Assembly (NCBI GenBank): GCA_051201675.1
Contig: CP179212.1
Coordinates: 2,232,001 to 2,296,000, forward strand
DNA from: HTCC2207 sp002685195
GTDB lineage: Bacteria > Pseudomonadota > Gammaproteobacteria > Pseudomonadales > Porticoccaceae
Length of the DNA stretch: 64,000 nucleotides
Reading direction: 5' to 3'
The notes beneath the pieces were generated by a model, which was not told the DNA's origin, made no database searches, and saw nothing but the letters and a program-made list of their open reading frames with translations. The translations under genes were made by a program, and so were the position numbers. Below, piece by piece: positions 1 through 8,402 of this stretch (position 1 is its first letter; the number at the start of each line of letters is the position of its first letter).

Positions 1-1847
1 CAGCTCCTTATGCTGCATCAAGCGCCTATTATTTCCCTACTGCCGGTAGGATGTATAGCATGGAAGTACTAAAGGGTCCTGCTGCAATTACCGAGGGGCC
101 CAACACAATTGGAGGGGCCATCAACATGATTTCCACGCCTATTCCTGAGCAAGCTGAAGGCAAGGTGATTGCTGAGATTGGCGAAGACTCTACAACCAGA
201 ATACATGCCGTTTTTGGCTCAACAAATAGTTCAGGCTTTGGTTACTTATTAGAAACTCATCAGTGGAAAAGTGACGGATTTCAACAGATTGATGGCGACA
301 ACGGCAACACTGGGTTAGATATCAAAGACTACACCGTGAAGCTTTCTTATGCCCCCATCGATTCACCCCATGCATTTGAATTGAAATATCAATACGCGGA
401 TCAAGAGTCTAACCAAAGCTATCTAGGTATTACCGATGAGGATTTTAAGGCCGACCCTTATCGCCGCTATTCTATTTCTCAAAATGACTTGATGCTAACC
501 GAACATAATCAATTGATCCTGCGCCACGAGTTCTCCATCAGTGAAGATGTCAATATAACAACCACTGCGTACAACAATGATCATGCTAGGAGTTGGTATA
601 AACTAGACAAGTTAGCAGGAGTTGGTCCAGAAAAAATAATCGCTGACATTAATAAAGGAGCCTCAAAATATTCAGATGCTGAGTTACAGGCTATTTTATT
701 AGGTGGTGATAGTGCCGCCGGTGATGTTGCTATAAAAGATAATAATCGGGACTACTATTCTAGGGGCATCTCTGTAAAATTTGACTGGGCAGTTGAGTCT
801 GACGATGTTGTTCACGACATAGAGCTAGGCATTCGATATCATGAAGATGAAGAAGATCGCCTTCAGCGCACAGACAAGTACACGCAGATAGATCAAAGTC
901 TCTTGCTAGATTCGATCGGTGTAACCGGTGGCAATAAAAACAATCGCGTAGTTCAAGCTGAAGCCCTAGCCATTTATGTTAAAGACAGTATCACCTTTGG
1001 TAAATTTGTTGTCACACCAGGTCTGCGTTTTGAAGATATTGACCTTCTTCGACGAGACTGGTCTGCTCTTCCTCGCAACGCAAGTCCCAGCGTTAAAAGT
1101 AATAGCGTTACAGCTGTTTTACCTAGTATCGGCGTGCTCTACAACGTAAACGATCAACTGTCGCTGTTAGCCGGTGCATACAACGGCTTTGGCTCTCCTA
1201 CCACCAGTGACGGAGTGGAAGAGGAAGATGCCATTAATATTGAATTTGGGGGTCGGTATCAAAAAGATGATCTTTTGTTGGAGTTAATTGCCTTCACTAG
1301 TGACTATGAAAACTTAGTTGGTGAATGTACAGCCTCATCAAGCACAGGAAATTGCGATATAGGTGACCAGTTTAACGGCGGCGAAGCCACAGTTAAGGGA
1401 TTTGAATTCCAACTAGCAAATATCACTCAGCTCACCGACAGTTTAGAGCTTCCTATGTCCCTGACTTATACACACACGGACGCGGAGTTTGACAGCACTT
1501 TTGATAGTGAATTCTTTGGCGATGTAAGCAAAGGTGACCCCATTCCTTATATTCCTAAGAGTCAGTATGCTTTCTCCGTCGGTATTGAAAGTACTACTTT
1601 TCAAGTTAATGCGGTGCTTAACTATGTTGATGCCGTTTGCGTAAAAGCCAGTTGTGGAGACTTCGAGGAAACAAATGAGTCAACATTGTTAGATGTTGTC
1701 GGTAACTATCAAGTCAGTGATGATTTCGCTGTCTATTTAAGAATGGAAAATATCACCGACGAAGCTGATATTGTTGCTCGCCAACCGAAGGGAGCACGTC
1801 CCAATAAAGCGCGCACAGCCACACTTGGGGTTCGCTATACATTTTAA
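1..1847 (+). CDS. TonB-dependent receptor, FecA-like, 5' truncated by window edge
   Basis: Outer-membrane active-transport receptor for a siderophore or other nutrient, energised by TonB. The reading frame is open from base 3, before the first in-frame ATG at 51, so the gene begins outside the window and its signal peptide and TonB box are missing. The visible N-terminus is the end of the plug domain: the pattern YYFPTAGRM...MEVLKGPAAI.EGPNTIGGAINMIS is typical of FecA-type plugs. The rest (about 550 residues) is a beta-barrel rich in alternating aromatic strands, ending in ATLGVRYTF with the C-terminal aromatic expected of outer-membrane proteins. A strong terminator follows the stop at 1875-1901. 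The substrate cannot be told; FecA-like plugs suggest ferric complexes (inference). Confidence 0.93.
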   Translation, partial: APYAASSAYYFPTAGRMYSMEVLKGPAAITEGPNTIGGAINMISTPIPEQAEGKVIAEIGEDSTTRIHAVFGSTNSSGFGYLLETHQWKSDGFQQIDGDNGNTGLDIKDYTVKLSYAPIDSPHAFELKYQYADQESNQSYLGITDEDFKADPYRRYSISQNDLMLTEHNQLILRHEFSISEDVNITTTAYNNDHARSWYKLDKLAGVGPEKIIADINKGASKYSDAELQAILLGGDSAAGDVAIKDNNRDYYSRGISVKFDWAVESDDVVHDIELGIRYHEDEEDRLQRTDKYTQIDQSLLLDSIGVTGGNKNNRVVQAEALAIYVKDSITFGKFVVTPGLRFEDIDLLRRDWSALPRNASPSVKSNSVTAVLPSIGVLYNVNDQLSLLAGAYNGFGSPTTSDGVEEEDAINIEFGGRYQKDDLLLELIAFTSDYENLVGECTASSSTGNCDIGDQFNGGEATVKGFEFQLANITQLTDSLELPMSLTYTHTDAEFDSTFDSEFFGDVSKGDPIPYIPKSQYAFSVGIESTTFQVNAVLNYVDAVCVKASCGDFEETNESTLLDVVGNYQVSDDFAVYLRMENITDEADIVARQPKGARPNKARTATLGVRYTF

Positions 1848-1874
1848 TTTGACTGTATAAATAGTAAAATTTGA

Positions 1875-1901
1875 GGGAGCCGTTTACGGCTCCCTTTTTT
1901 T
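1875..1901 (+). terminator. Rho-independent terminator after the TonB receptor
   Basis: A perfect 8-bp stem GGGAGCCG / CGGCTCCC with a TTTA loop (1883-1886) is followed by seven T residues. It lies 27 bases after the receptor stop codon. It also shows that an in-frame TTG at 1871 cannot be the start of the next gene. Confidence 0.93.
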
Positions 1902-1927
1902 ATTCCTGTAAAGGTCGAACACTCTAT

Positions 1928-3466
1928 ATGCAATTAGGCTGGTTTGATAATAATGTGACAGAAATTTCTGCGGGATTTCCAAGCAAAATGGTACTGCTTG
2001 ATTGTGAGACAACAGGAGGTAATCCGACTTACAATCGCATTATAGAAATTGGATTATTGGTCATTGAAGACGGCAAGTTAGTAAAGCGCTGGCAAAGTTT
2101 TGTTGATCCTGAAACGTCCTTACCACCATTTATTCAAAAAATTACTGGTATTAGTCCAGGAATGCTTGTGGGCGCGCCAATTTTTAATGATCTATCACAT
2201 GAATTACTAGAACTTTTAGAAGGTCGAACACTAGTCGCCCACAACGCTCGGTTTGACTATGGCTTCCTGAAGAATGAATTCACCCGAATAGGTGTAAAAT
2301 ATAGCACTAAACCCTTGTGCTCCGTAAAGATTAGTCGCTCTTTGTATCCCCAATTTAAACGCCATGGGCTCTCTCATATTATTCAGCGTTTTAATTTAAA
2401 AATAGAAAATCGTCATCGAGCTATGGATGATGCTGAGATGATTTATCAGTTCTTCCTCAAAACGTCTGCCCTTTTCTCACATGAAGAAATTACCTCTACC
2501 TGTCAGCAACAGCTAAAAAGACCTGCTCTGCCCATGCATCTTCCGAGCAGCGAAATTGACAAACTCCCCTCTTCATCTGGGGTCTATTATTTCTATGATG
2601 AAAAAGGAACACTTTTATATATCGGTAAGAGCGTCAATATCCGCAATCGAGTCATGAGTCACTTTACTCAAGATCATAAGAATGCCAAGGATTTGAAAAT
2701 GAGCGCAAAGATTGCACATGTGGATTTTAAATCCACGCCCTCAGACTTTGGTGCACAAATTCTTGAAAGCAATGAGATCAAAGTATTAAGTCCACTCTAT
2801 AACCGTCGCCTCAGAAAAATAAGAAAAATGTACCAATTTATCAATCAACACGACAGTCATGGCTATAAACAGCTTTTAATCGAGGCGATTGACATAAACT
2901 CAGGTGCTCAAGAGGATAGCGTAGGACTTTTTCGTTCACCACGGCAAGCCAAGAAAAAACTCGAGTTTCTCGCGGATGAATTTTCTCTTTGTCACAAGCT
3001 GCTTGGCTTAGAGTCTCCTTCAAAAAAAGGTAAGCCCTGCTTTCGCGCCCAGTTAAATAAATGCTTAGGAGCGTGTCATGGCGCTGAAAGTATCGACTCA
3101 TACAATCAGCGATTTAATGCTGCTATGGAGAGGTATCAGCTACAGATTTGGCCCTATTCAGGTCCTATTTTGGTGGAAGAGTGCGGGCCAAACAATGATG
3201 AACTGCAGGGCCTGCATGTTATTGATCAATGGCGGTATATCGCTCAGGTGGCATCGGCTGACGAACTGAATGACTTAGGGCTGCAGTTAGCAAACCCAAA
3301 TCTGAAAAAGTCCGTTTCAGAACAAAGTGAGGAAATAAATTTCGACTTAGATATTTATTTTATCCTAGTACGGTTTTTAGTCGATCCCAAAAGGATGGCT
3401 ATGCAAAATATTAAAACTTGGCCTCTCTCCTACATACCAAAAGAAGAATGGGGTTCTCCCCATTAA
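1928..3466 (+). CDS. DEDDh 3'-5' exonuclease / GIY-YIG endonuclease fusion (Cho/UvrC-like)
   Basis: Predicted two-module DNA-processing nuclease of 512 residues. The first ~190 residues are a DnaQ-type exonuclease with all four acidic/histidine motifs: LLDCETTGG (D, E), HNARFDYGFL (D) and HRAMDDAEM (H, D). A GIY-YIG domain follows around residues 210-300: SSGVYYFYDEKGTLLYIGKS, then NIRNR and the ESNEIKVLSPLYN helix. The C-terminal ~200 residues have a conserved Cys region (CHKLLG...PCFRAQLNKCLGAC) like that of UvrC/Cho relatives. The start is placed at ATG 1928 because the frame further upstream runs through the receptor's terminator; ATG 1988 is possible but would begin right at the exonuclease core. 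It probably acts in repair, making an incision and trimming; family-level function is known, this fusion's role is inferred. It stands alone. Confidence 0.88.
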   Translation: MQLGWFDNNVTEISAGFPSKMVLLDCETTGGNPTYNRIIEIGLLVIEDGKLVKRWQSFVDPETSLPPFIQKITGISPGMLVGAPIFNDLSHELLELLEGRTLVAHNARFDYGFLKNEFTRIGVKYSTKPLCSVKISRSLYPQFKRHGLSHIIQRFNLKIENRHRAMDDAEMIYQFFLKTSALFSHEEITSTCQQQLKRPALPMHLPSSEIDKLPSSSGVYYFYDEKGTLLYIGKSVNIRNRVMSHFTQDHKNAKDLKMSAKIAHVDFKSTPSDFGAQILESNEIKVLSPLYNRRLRKIRKMYQFINQHDSHGYKQLLIEAIDINSGAQEDSVGLFRSPRQAKKKLEFLADEFSLCHKLLGLESPSKKGKPCFRAQLNKCLGACHGAESIDSYNQRFNAAMERYQLQIWPYSGPILVEECGPNNDELQGLHVIDQWRYIAQVASADELNDLGLQLANPNLKKSVSEQSEEINFDLDIYFILVRFLVDPKRMAMQNIKTWPLSYIPKEEWGSPH

Positions 3467-3494
3467 CTTACTTTATATCCCTCACAACCCTCTA

Positions 3495-4772
3495 TTAACG
3501 AGTGAGTTCTTTCTGTAAAGCCATCGTTTGTTTGGTAGCTTGAAATACTGTTAACTTAGAATTCGCACTGCCAGTGCGTCCAATAGCGTCTATTTGACCA
3601 TAGTACCAATACTGCACAGCGAATCCAGCCACGGCCTTGAGCATTTTAAGATTACCCAGCCAAGCCAACCACTTTGGGAAAAGAGACAACGAATCTTCAT
3701 AGCGGGGCAACTCATCTAATCCATTGATCAACTGATTAGGTGCATCAGTCATTACACACATAGGCCTCCCTAGACCGATAACATCGGCACTGCCACTTTG
3801 CAGCGCCTGCTCCATTGCTGCACGTTGCCGAAACCCTCCTGTGACCATTAACGGGACATTAACTTTCTCGCCCATAGCTACTGCAAAATCAACAAAATAG
3901 GCCTCACGCATCAATGTTGACTCCGCCACATTCTGCTTTTCTTCCTCTTCCATTCCACTTAAACCAAGTAACTTTGGCTGTTCGTAGGTGCCCCCAGAAA
4001 TTTCAATCAGATCAATGCTAGCTTCTTGTAACCACTGGGCAACCTGCAAACTTTCCTCAAAGGCAAAACCACCTTTTTGAAAATCTGCACTATTCAATTT
4101 AACAGCTACTGGAAAATCAGGCCCCACAGCAGCTCTCACAGAAGCAACCACCGCCAACAGGACACGCGCGCGATTAGCCAAGTCTCCGCCATATTCGTCG
4201 GTTCGAAGATTACTGCGCGGGCTCAAAAATTGTGATAACAAATAGCCGTGTGCAGCATGAATTTGCACCCCCGTAAATCCTGCTTTTTTAACCGCCGCCG
4301 CGCAAATACCAAAACGCACAATAATTTCTTCTATTTCCACAGAAGTCAGTACCACAGGCTCACCGAACTGGCCACCGGGGAGGCCCAACTTTACGGCCGA
4401 GGGTGCTTTTGGATTGGGGTTAACCAACTTCTGAGTTTGCCGCCCAGCATGACTAATTTGTGCCCAAAAATGATTGCCATTACGTGTAGCCGCATCAGCC
4501 CAACGCTTCAATGCTTCCTGCATTTCTTCACTAGGCGGTCGATCAATAACGACGTTTCCGGGGCGCTCTAAGTGGTCTTTATCTACGATAATATTACCTG
4601 ATAACAACATGCCAGCTCCCCCATCACTCCATAAACCATAAAGACGAGCCAACTCAGCTGTGGGTAGCCCATCAGCGGTCGCTAATCCTTCCGTCATAGC
4701 GGCCTTGGAAAGGCGATTAGGTAATACTGCACCACAAGGTAGCTCTAGTGATTGGGAAAATAAGGTTGTCAT
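3495..4772 (-). CDS. NADH:flavin oxidoreductase, old yellow enzyme family
   Basis: FMN-dependent ene-reductase or 2,4-dienoyl-CoA-reductase-like TIM barrel of 425 residues. Diagnostic segments in order are PNRLSKAAMTEGLA near residue 20, QISHAGRQ, GVQIHAAHGYLLSQFLSP (the His pair and Tyr that bind and protonate the substrate), RTDEYGGDLANRAR, VKLNSADF, and the phosphate-binding MVTGGFR and DVIGLGRPM. It lacks the C-terminal FAD/NADH half of true dienoyl-CoA reductases. The start ATG at 4772 has GAGG six bases upstream; a TTG four codons earlier is less likely. It is divergent from the thioesterase gene. The substrate is probably an alpha,beta-unsaturated carbonyl compound; the physiological one is unknown. 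Confidence 0.92.
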   Translation of the reverse strand: MTTLFSQSLELPCGAVLPNRLSKAAMTEGLATADGLPTAELARLYGLWSDGGAGMLLSGNIIVDKDHLERPGNVVIDRPPSEEMQEALKRWADAATRNGNHFWAQISHAGRQTQKLVNPNPKAPSAVKLGLPGGQFGEPVVLTSVEIEEIIVRFGICAAAVKKAGFTGVQIHAAHGYLLSQFLSPRSNLRTDEYGGDLANRARVLLAVVASVRAAVGPDFPVAVKLNSADFQKGGFAFEESLQVAQWLQEASIDLIEISGGTYEQPKLLGLSGMEEEEKQNVAESTLMREAYFVDFAVAMGEKVNVPLMVTGGFRQRAAMEQALQSGSADVIGLGRPMCVMTDAPNQLINGLDELPRYEDSLSLFPKWLAWLGNLKMLKAVAGFAVQYWYYGQIDAIGRTGSANSKLTVFQATKQTMALQKELTR

Positions 4773-4834
4773 GGATTGCCTCAAAGTAAGCTTATATTTC
4801 GGTTGTATTAAAATTTCATATAGATCGTGAGTGT

Positions 4835-4897
4835 ATGAAAAAGATACTCAAAGGTATAGCTTTTAGCGGCTTTATTGTTATTCTTCTCACCCTATAA
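4835..4897 (+). CDS. 20-residue hydrophobic leader-like ORF, possible gene remnant
   Basis: ATG at 4835 opens a 20-codon frame reading MKKILKGIAFSGFIVILLTL before TAA at 4895. It has two lysines, then a long hydrophobic stretch, exactly like the start of an exported or membrane-anchored protein, but there is no mature part. A weak GAG lies upstream. It is either a tiny membrane peptide, a leader, or the stub of a deleted gene. No homology is claimed. Confidence 0.3.
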   Translation: MKKILKGIAFSGFIVILLTL

Positions 4898-4898
4898 T
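4893..4898 (+). promoter_or_regulatory. Candidate -10 box for the thioesterase gene
   Basis: A perfect TATAAT lies 25 bases before the ATG at 4923, with AAGGA between them at 4903-4907. No convincing -35 hexamer is seen at 16-18 bases upstream, so this is only a candidate. If real, it excludes the TTG at 4875 as a start. Confidence 0.35.
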
Positions 4899-4922
4899 TT
4901 TCTAAGGATAAGCGAGCTAGAA

Positions 4923-5723
4923 ATGGACTACAAATACTATCAAGATCAGGTTCAACAATGTCTACCTATGTCTATCGACAGTGGCTGGGGGCAAGGTCGA
5001 AGCGCCTTTGGTGGTCTAACCGCCGCCCTAGTGCTGACTCATATTGAACAGCAAACTGGCCTCACTGATCGTGATCTAAGAACAATTAATATTCATTTTT
5101 GTGGTGCAGTTATGCTGGATGAATCCTGTGAATTTACACACAGAGTACTATCTAATGGTAAATCTGTTTTCCAAGTAGAGGGACAACTTTTACAAAACGG
5201 TGAAGTAAAAACTCAAATAGTCGCCTGTTTTGGTGCGCAGAGGCAATCATCTATCCAGATAAATCCGTCGCCGATCAAGCCATCAAAAAGTCTTTCAGAA
5301 GCGATGGTTTTTCCTTTTACTCCGGGTAGAACACCTGAATTTGTACGCTATTTTGATCTTCGACTCACCAGCGATAACCCTCCGTATAGTGGGGCCAAAG
5401 AAGGTGGAGTCAGTGGATGGATGCGCTTTAAAGAACCAACGGAAGTGCTTAATGACAGTGCCATGATTGTATTAATCGATGCATGGCCCCCTGCTGTTCT
5501 GCCACTTCTGACAACACAGGCCCCAGCCAGCACCATTACGTGGAATCTAGAATTTATCCAGCCCCGAGAACCTCTGGAGACAAAAGATTATCTTTTCTAT
5601 GACTGTGATGTAGTGCAAGCTGATTTGGGCTATGCTCACACTGATGCAAAAATATTTCATCCGAACGGCCAGCTGTTGGCGGTCAGCCGTCAACTCGTAG
5701 GCGTCTATGACCAACGCCGATGA
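4923..5723 (+). CDS. Acyl-CoA thioesterase family protein (double hotdog)
   Basis: A 266-residue protein with the layout of TesB-like double-hotdog thioesterases, which hydrolyse acyl-CoA to free acid and CoA. The N-terminal half carries GWGQGRSAFGGLTAALVL, the usual opening of the first hotdog helix, followed by RTINIHFCGAV and a strand series ending VACFGA. The C-terminal half contains MIVLIDAWPPAVLPL and TITWNLEFIQP, the second hotdog with its Asp, and ends LLAVSRQLVGVY. Start ATG 4923 is chosen over an upstream TTG because of the AAGGA and the -10-like box before it. It lies 55 bases before a CoA-transferase gene on the same strand, suggesting joint handling of a CoA ester. Confidence 0.85.
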   Translation: MDYKYYQDQVQQCLPMSIDSGWGQGRSAFGGLTAALVLTHIEQQTGLTDRDLRTINIHFCGAVMLDESCEFTHRVLSNGKSVFQVEGQLLQNGEVKTQIVACFGAQRQSSIQINPSPIKPSKSLSEAMVFPFTPGRTPEFVRYFDLRLTSDNPPYSGAKEGGVSGWMRFKEPTEVLNDSAMIVLIDAWPPAVLPLLTTQAPASTITWNLEFIQPREPLETKDYLFYDCDVVQADLGYAHTDAKIFHPNGQLLAVSRQLVGVYDQRR

Positions 5724-5778
5724 CTTACTTTTGCGCCCCTCTAACAAAGGTGTGCATATAACTTAGAAGGGAAGTTGA

Positions 5779-6990
5779 ATGACACATTCCAAAGTGCCTA
5801 CTGCTGAACAACCACTGGCCGGAGTCAAAATTCTTGAACTTTCAACGATGGTTACCTGCTCCCTTGCCAGTATGACATTGGCAGCTCAGGGGGCAGAGGT
5901 TATTAAAATTGAACCCCCATTAGGCGGAGATGTTATGCGTCACCTTGGACATCAGAAAAATGGGATATCTGCCTTATTTCATAACTGTAACCGCGGCAAA
6001 CGATCCTTAGCCATTGATTTAAAATCATCAGCAGGCGTCGAAGCAGTAAACCAGCTCGCCATGAAGGCTGACCTCCTCATACACAACTATCGGCCTGGCG
6101 TAATGGACCGCATGGGGCTAGGCAACACTTCACTGAGAGAGATCAACGATCGCCTCACCTACATCGCCGTCACTGGATTCGGTAATAAAGGACCGATGTC
6201 AGGAGACCCAGCCTATGATCATGTTATTCAAGCAATGACAGGTATCACTGATCTTCAAGGAGATGGGGAAAGCAACTTCAGTTTTGTGAGAACTCTACTC
6301 TGCGACAAAATCACAGCCTACACCGTTTGCCAAGCGGCGACTGCGGCACTCCTAGCCCGAGCAACCACCGGTGAAGGGCAGCATATTGATATCTCGATGT
6401 TGCATGCCTGTCTTGCATTTGTTTGGCCTGACGGCATGATGCACCATACCCTGCATGATGACGATGTTATTGCAATGTCACCGGTATCTGACTACTACCA
6501 GACTCTAGATTTGAAGGATGGTTCTATTGCAGTGGCTGCTTTGCAAGACAAACACTGGGAAGCGCTACTGCCGCTTATTGGGTACCCCGAGTTAGTGGAC
6601 AATCCCATGTTTAAAACCATGGGTGCTCGGTTAAGCAACATGTCAGAGGTACTTAAAGTACTAAAATCACCAAGGCAAGATGTTGGCGTTGCTAAAGCAC
6701 TAGAAATACTGCGAGCTGCAGATGTGCCTTGCGGGCCCTGTGCGCATCAGAGTGATATCGCCCATAACCCGCAAGTAAACGCAATTGGTGCACTGGAAAC
6801 CTATGTGGCAAAACATCTTGGTTCCCTAACTGCTCCCACACCACCAGTTCAGTTTGCCGGAAACCTCACCACTCAGGCACTTCCTAGCCCCACCCTTGGC
6901 GAGCAAAGTCGCGACATATTGCGAGAAATTGGTTGGAGTGAAAGCCGCATAGACGAGCTTGTCTCTCAGAAAATTGTTCACATCAGTTGA
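5779..6990 (+). CDS. Family III CoA-transferase (CaiB/BaiF type)
   Basis: Transfers CoA between carboxylic acids through an enzyme-bound aspartyl-CoA thioester. The 403-residue length is normal. Motifs are PLAGVKILELSTMV at the start, GAEVIKIEPPLGGD, the NCNRGKRSLAIDLK segment, HNYRPGVMDRMGLG, YIAVTGFG..GP, and the catalytic Asp in CDKITAY at residue 176, followed by GEGQHIDISML. AGGGA lies ahead of the ATG. It follows the thioesterase gene with a 55-base gap, likely co-transcribed. The acid and donor cannot be told; carnitine, oxalate, bile-acid and methylmalate relatives all share these motifs. Confidence 0.92.
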   Translation: MTHSKVPTAEQPLAGVKILELSTMVTCSLASMTLAAQGAEVIKIEPPLGGDVMRHLGHQKNGISALFHNCNRGKRSLAIDLKSSAGVEAVNQLAMKADLLIHNYRPGVMDRMGLGNTSLREINDRLTYIAVTGFGNKGPMSGDPAYDHVIQAMTGITDLQGDGESNFSFVRTLLCDKITAYTVCQAATAALLARATTGEGQHIDISMLHACLAFVWPDGMMHHTLHDDDVIAMSPVSDYYQTLDLKDGSIAVAALQDKHWEALLPLIGYPELVDNPMFKTMGARLSNMSEVLKVLKSPRQDVGVAKALEILRAADVPCGPCAHQSDIAHNPQVNAIGALETYVAKHLGSLTAPTPPVQFAGNLTTQALPSPTLGEQSRDILREIGWSESRIDELVSQKIVHIS

Positions 6991-7181
6991 TCGCCACAGG
7001 CACTAAGGCCGCACAAGGCCGACATTATCTGTCGTTTATGTAATTCCCACCCCCACCCACCTCACCAACACAAAACTGACTAAAGCTTTATCCCTTTAGC
7101 TATGGCAATATAGCGATAGAAATCATTGATATTTTACCTACTATTTTGGGTAATCGTAATAACAAAGACTCAGGTTTTGAG

Positions 7182-8402
7182 ATGGGTAAAGCCTTATTTT
7201 ATAAACGCCAATATAGCGCTAAGATTAGTGTCTCTACTTTGATTTGTGCGGCAGTTTTTATAGCGTCCAGCGCTTTTGCTAAAGAGGGTGATATTCAGAT
7301 TCAGCTAGCCGATACCTGCCCCCCCAGTTTTAGTTTAGGGACAGATAATCGATGTTCTCTGCGACATATGTACCAACTCTATGACTCACTGCAAGACAGT
7401 GGCATTGGTGGTCTTAAAACTGCACTACCCAAAGCTAGGGATGGGTTTAGCCCTCAACAGATTGATCTGGGTCGATTATTATTCTTTGACCCCATTTTAT
7501 CAGCAGACAATAGTGTTTCTTGCGCCACCTGCCATAACCCTAAACAGGGCTTCAGTGATGCCATGGGCCGCAGTGTAGGAATTAATGGGCAGATACAGAC
7601 ACGATCGGCGCCCACGTTATGGAACAGTGCTTTTCTCTCTTCATTTTTTTGGGATGCGCGAGCCGAAAGCCTCGAAGAACAGGCAGTAGGCCCACTATTT
7701 AGCCCTGCTGAAATGGGCAATACACCCAAGCAACTATTAATGAGCCTAAAGAATACCGATACCTACGTCGGTCTTTTTAAACAGGCGTTTCCCGAACAAA
7801 AAGCGCCTATCTCGATTGGTAATATAGCCACTGCTCTAACTGCTTTTCAGAGTTCATTAATATCGCTCAATAGTCGTTATGATCAATATGCTCATGGGTA
7901 CCATGACGCTTTGAATGATGACGAGATTGCGGGCCTGAATGTGTTTAGGTCTTTTGTGGCTCGTTGCTCCCAGTGCCATACCCCACCTCTATTTACGAAC
8001 CAACAAATTGCGGTAATAGGCACCCCTGAGCCAGAAGGGTTACCGCGAGATATAGGCGCGGAGAAAACATTCAAATCAAAGGTATTGCGTGGCGGTTTTA
8101 AAGTGCCTACGTTGCGAAATATTGCCCAAACAGCGCCTTATATGCACTCAGGTCGTTTTGAAACTCTTAGAGAGGCAGCAGAATTTTATACTGGGGGGCG
8201 TGGCCATGCGGTACCCGAAGGTGAGGACTTATTGTTACACTGGCATATATCAGAGCCTGATTTAACCAACGATGAACTTGATCGACTGGTAGACTTTATG
8301 AAGACCCTTAGTGATGAGAGCTTAGTTCCCAGCACACCCGCGCAGTTGCCTTCTGGCCTGTCGTTTAAGCACATGGAGAATAATCACAATGAAAAATCTT
8401 AA
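7182..8402 (+). CDS. Di-haem cytochrome c peroxidase / MauG family protein
   Basis: Periplasmic di-haem c-type protein of 406 residues that reduces hydrogen peroxide or, in MauG relatives, oxidises a partner protein. The start ATG at 7182 gives a signal peptide ending ASSAFA. The first haem site is CATCH (in SVSCATCHNPKQGFSD), followed by RSAPTLWN and FFWDARAESLEEQAVGP, all typical of the family; the second is CSQCH near residue 265. PTLRNIAQTAPYMHSGRF carries the likely second axial ligand region. The next gene begins inside its last five codons, a 14-base overlap that suggests translational coupling. An alternative TTG at 7146 would put a polar stretch ahead of the signal peptide. Confidence 0.92.
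   Translation: MGKALFYKRQYSAKISVSTLICAAVFIASSAFAKEGDIQIQLADTCPPSFSLGTDNRCSLRHMYQLYDSLQDSGIGGLKTALPKARDGFSPQQIDLGRLLFFDPILSADNSVSCATCHNPKQGFSDAMGRSVGINGQIQTRSAPTLWNSAFLSSFFWDARAESLEEQAVGPLFSPAEMGNTPKQLLMSLKNTDTYVGLFKQAFPEQKAPISIGNIATALTAFQSSLISLNSRYDQYAHGYHDALNDDEIAGLNVFRSFVARCSQCHTPPLFTNQQIAVIGTPEPEGLPRDIGAEKTFKSKVLRGGFKVPTLRNIAQTAPYMHSGRFETLREAAEFYTGGRGHAVPEGEDLLLHWHISEPDLTNDELDRLVDFMKTLSDESLVPSTPAQLPSGLSFKHMENNHNEKS

Noticed and set aside
1871..1927. Upstream extension of the exonuclease gene to an in-frame TTG
   Set aside because: It would translate straight through the strong terminator of the preceding gene; ATG 1928 is used.
7102..7120. Imperfect CTAAAG/CTTTAG-type dyad before the peroxidase gene
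   Set aside because: Short and in AT-rich sequence, expected by chance.
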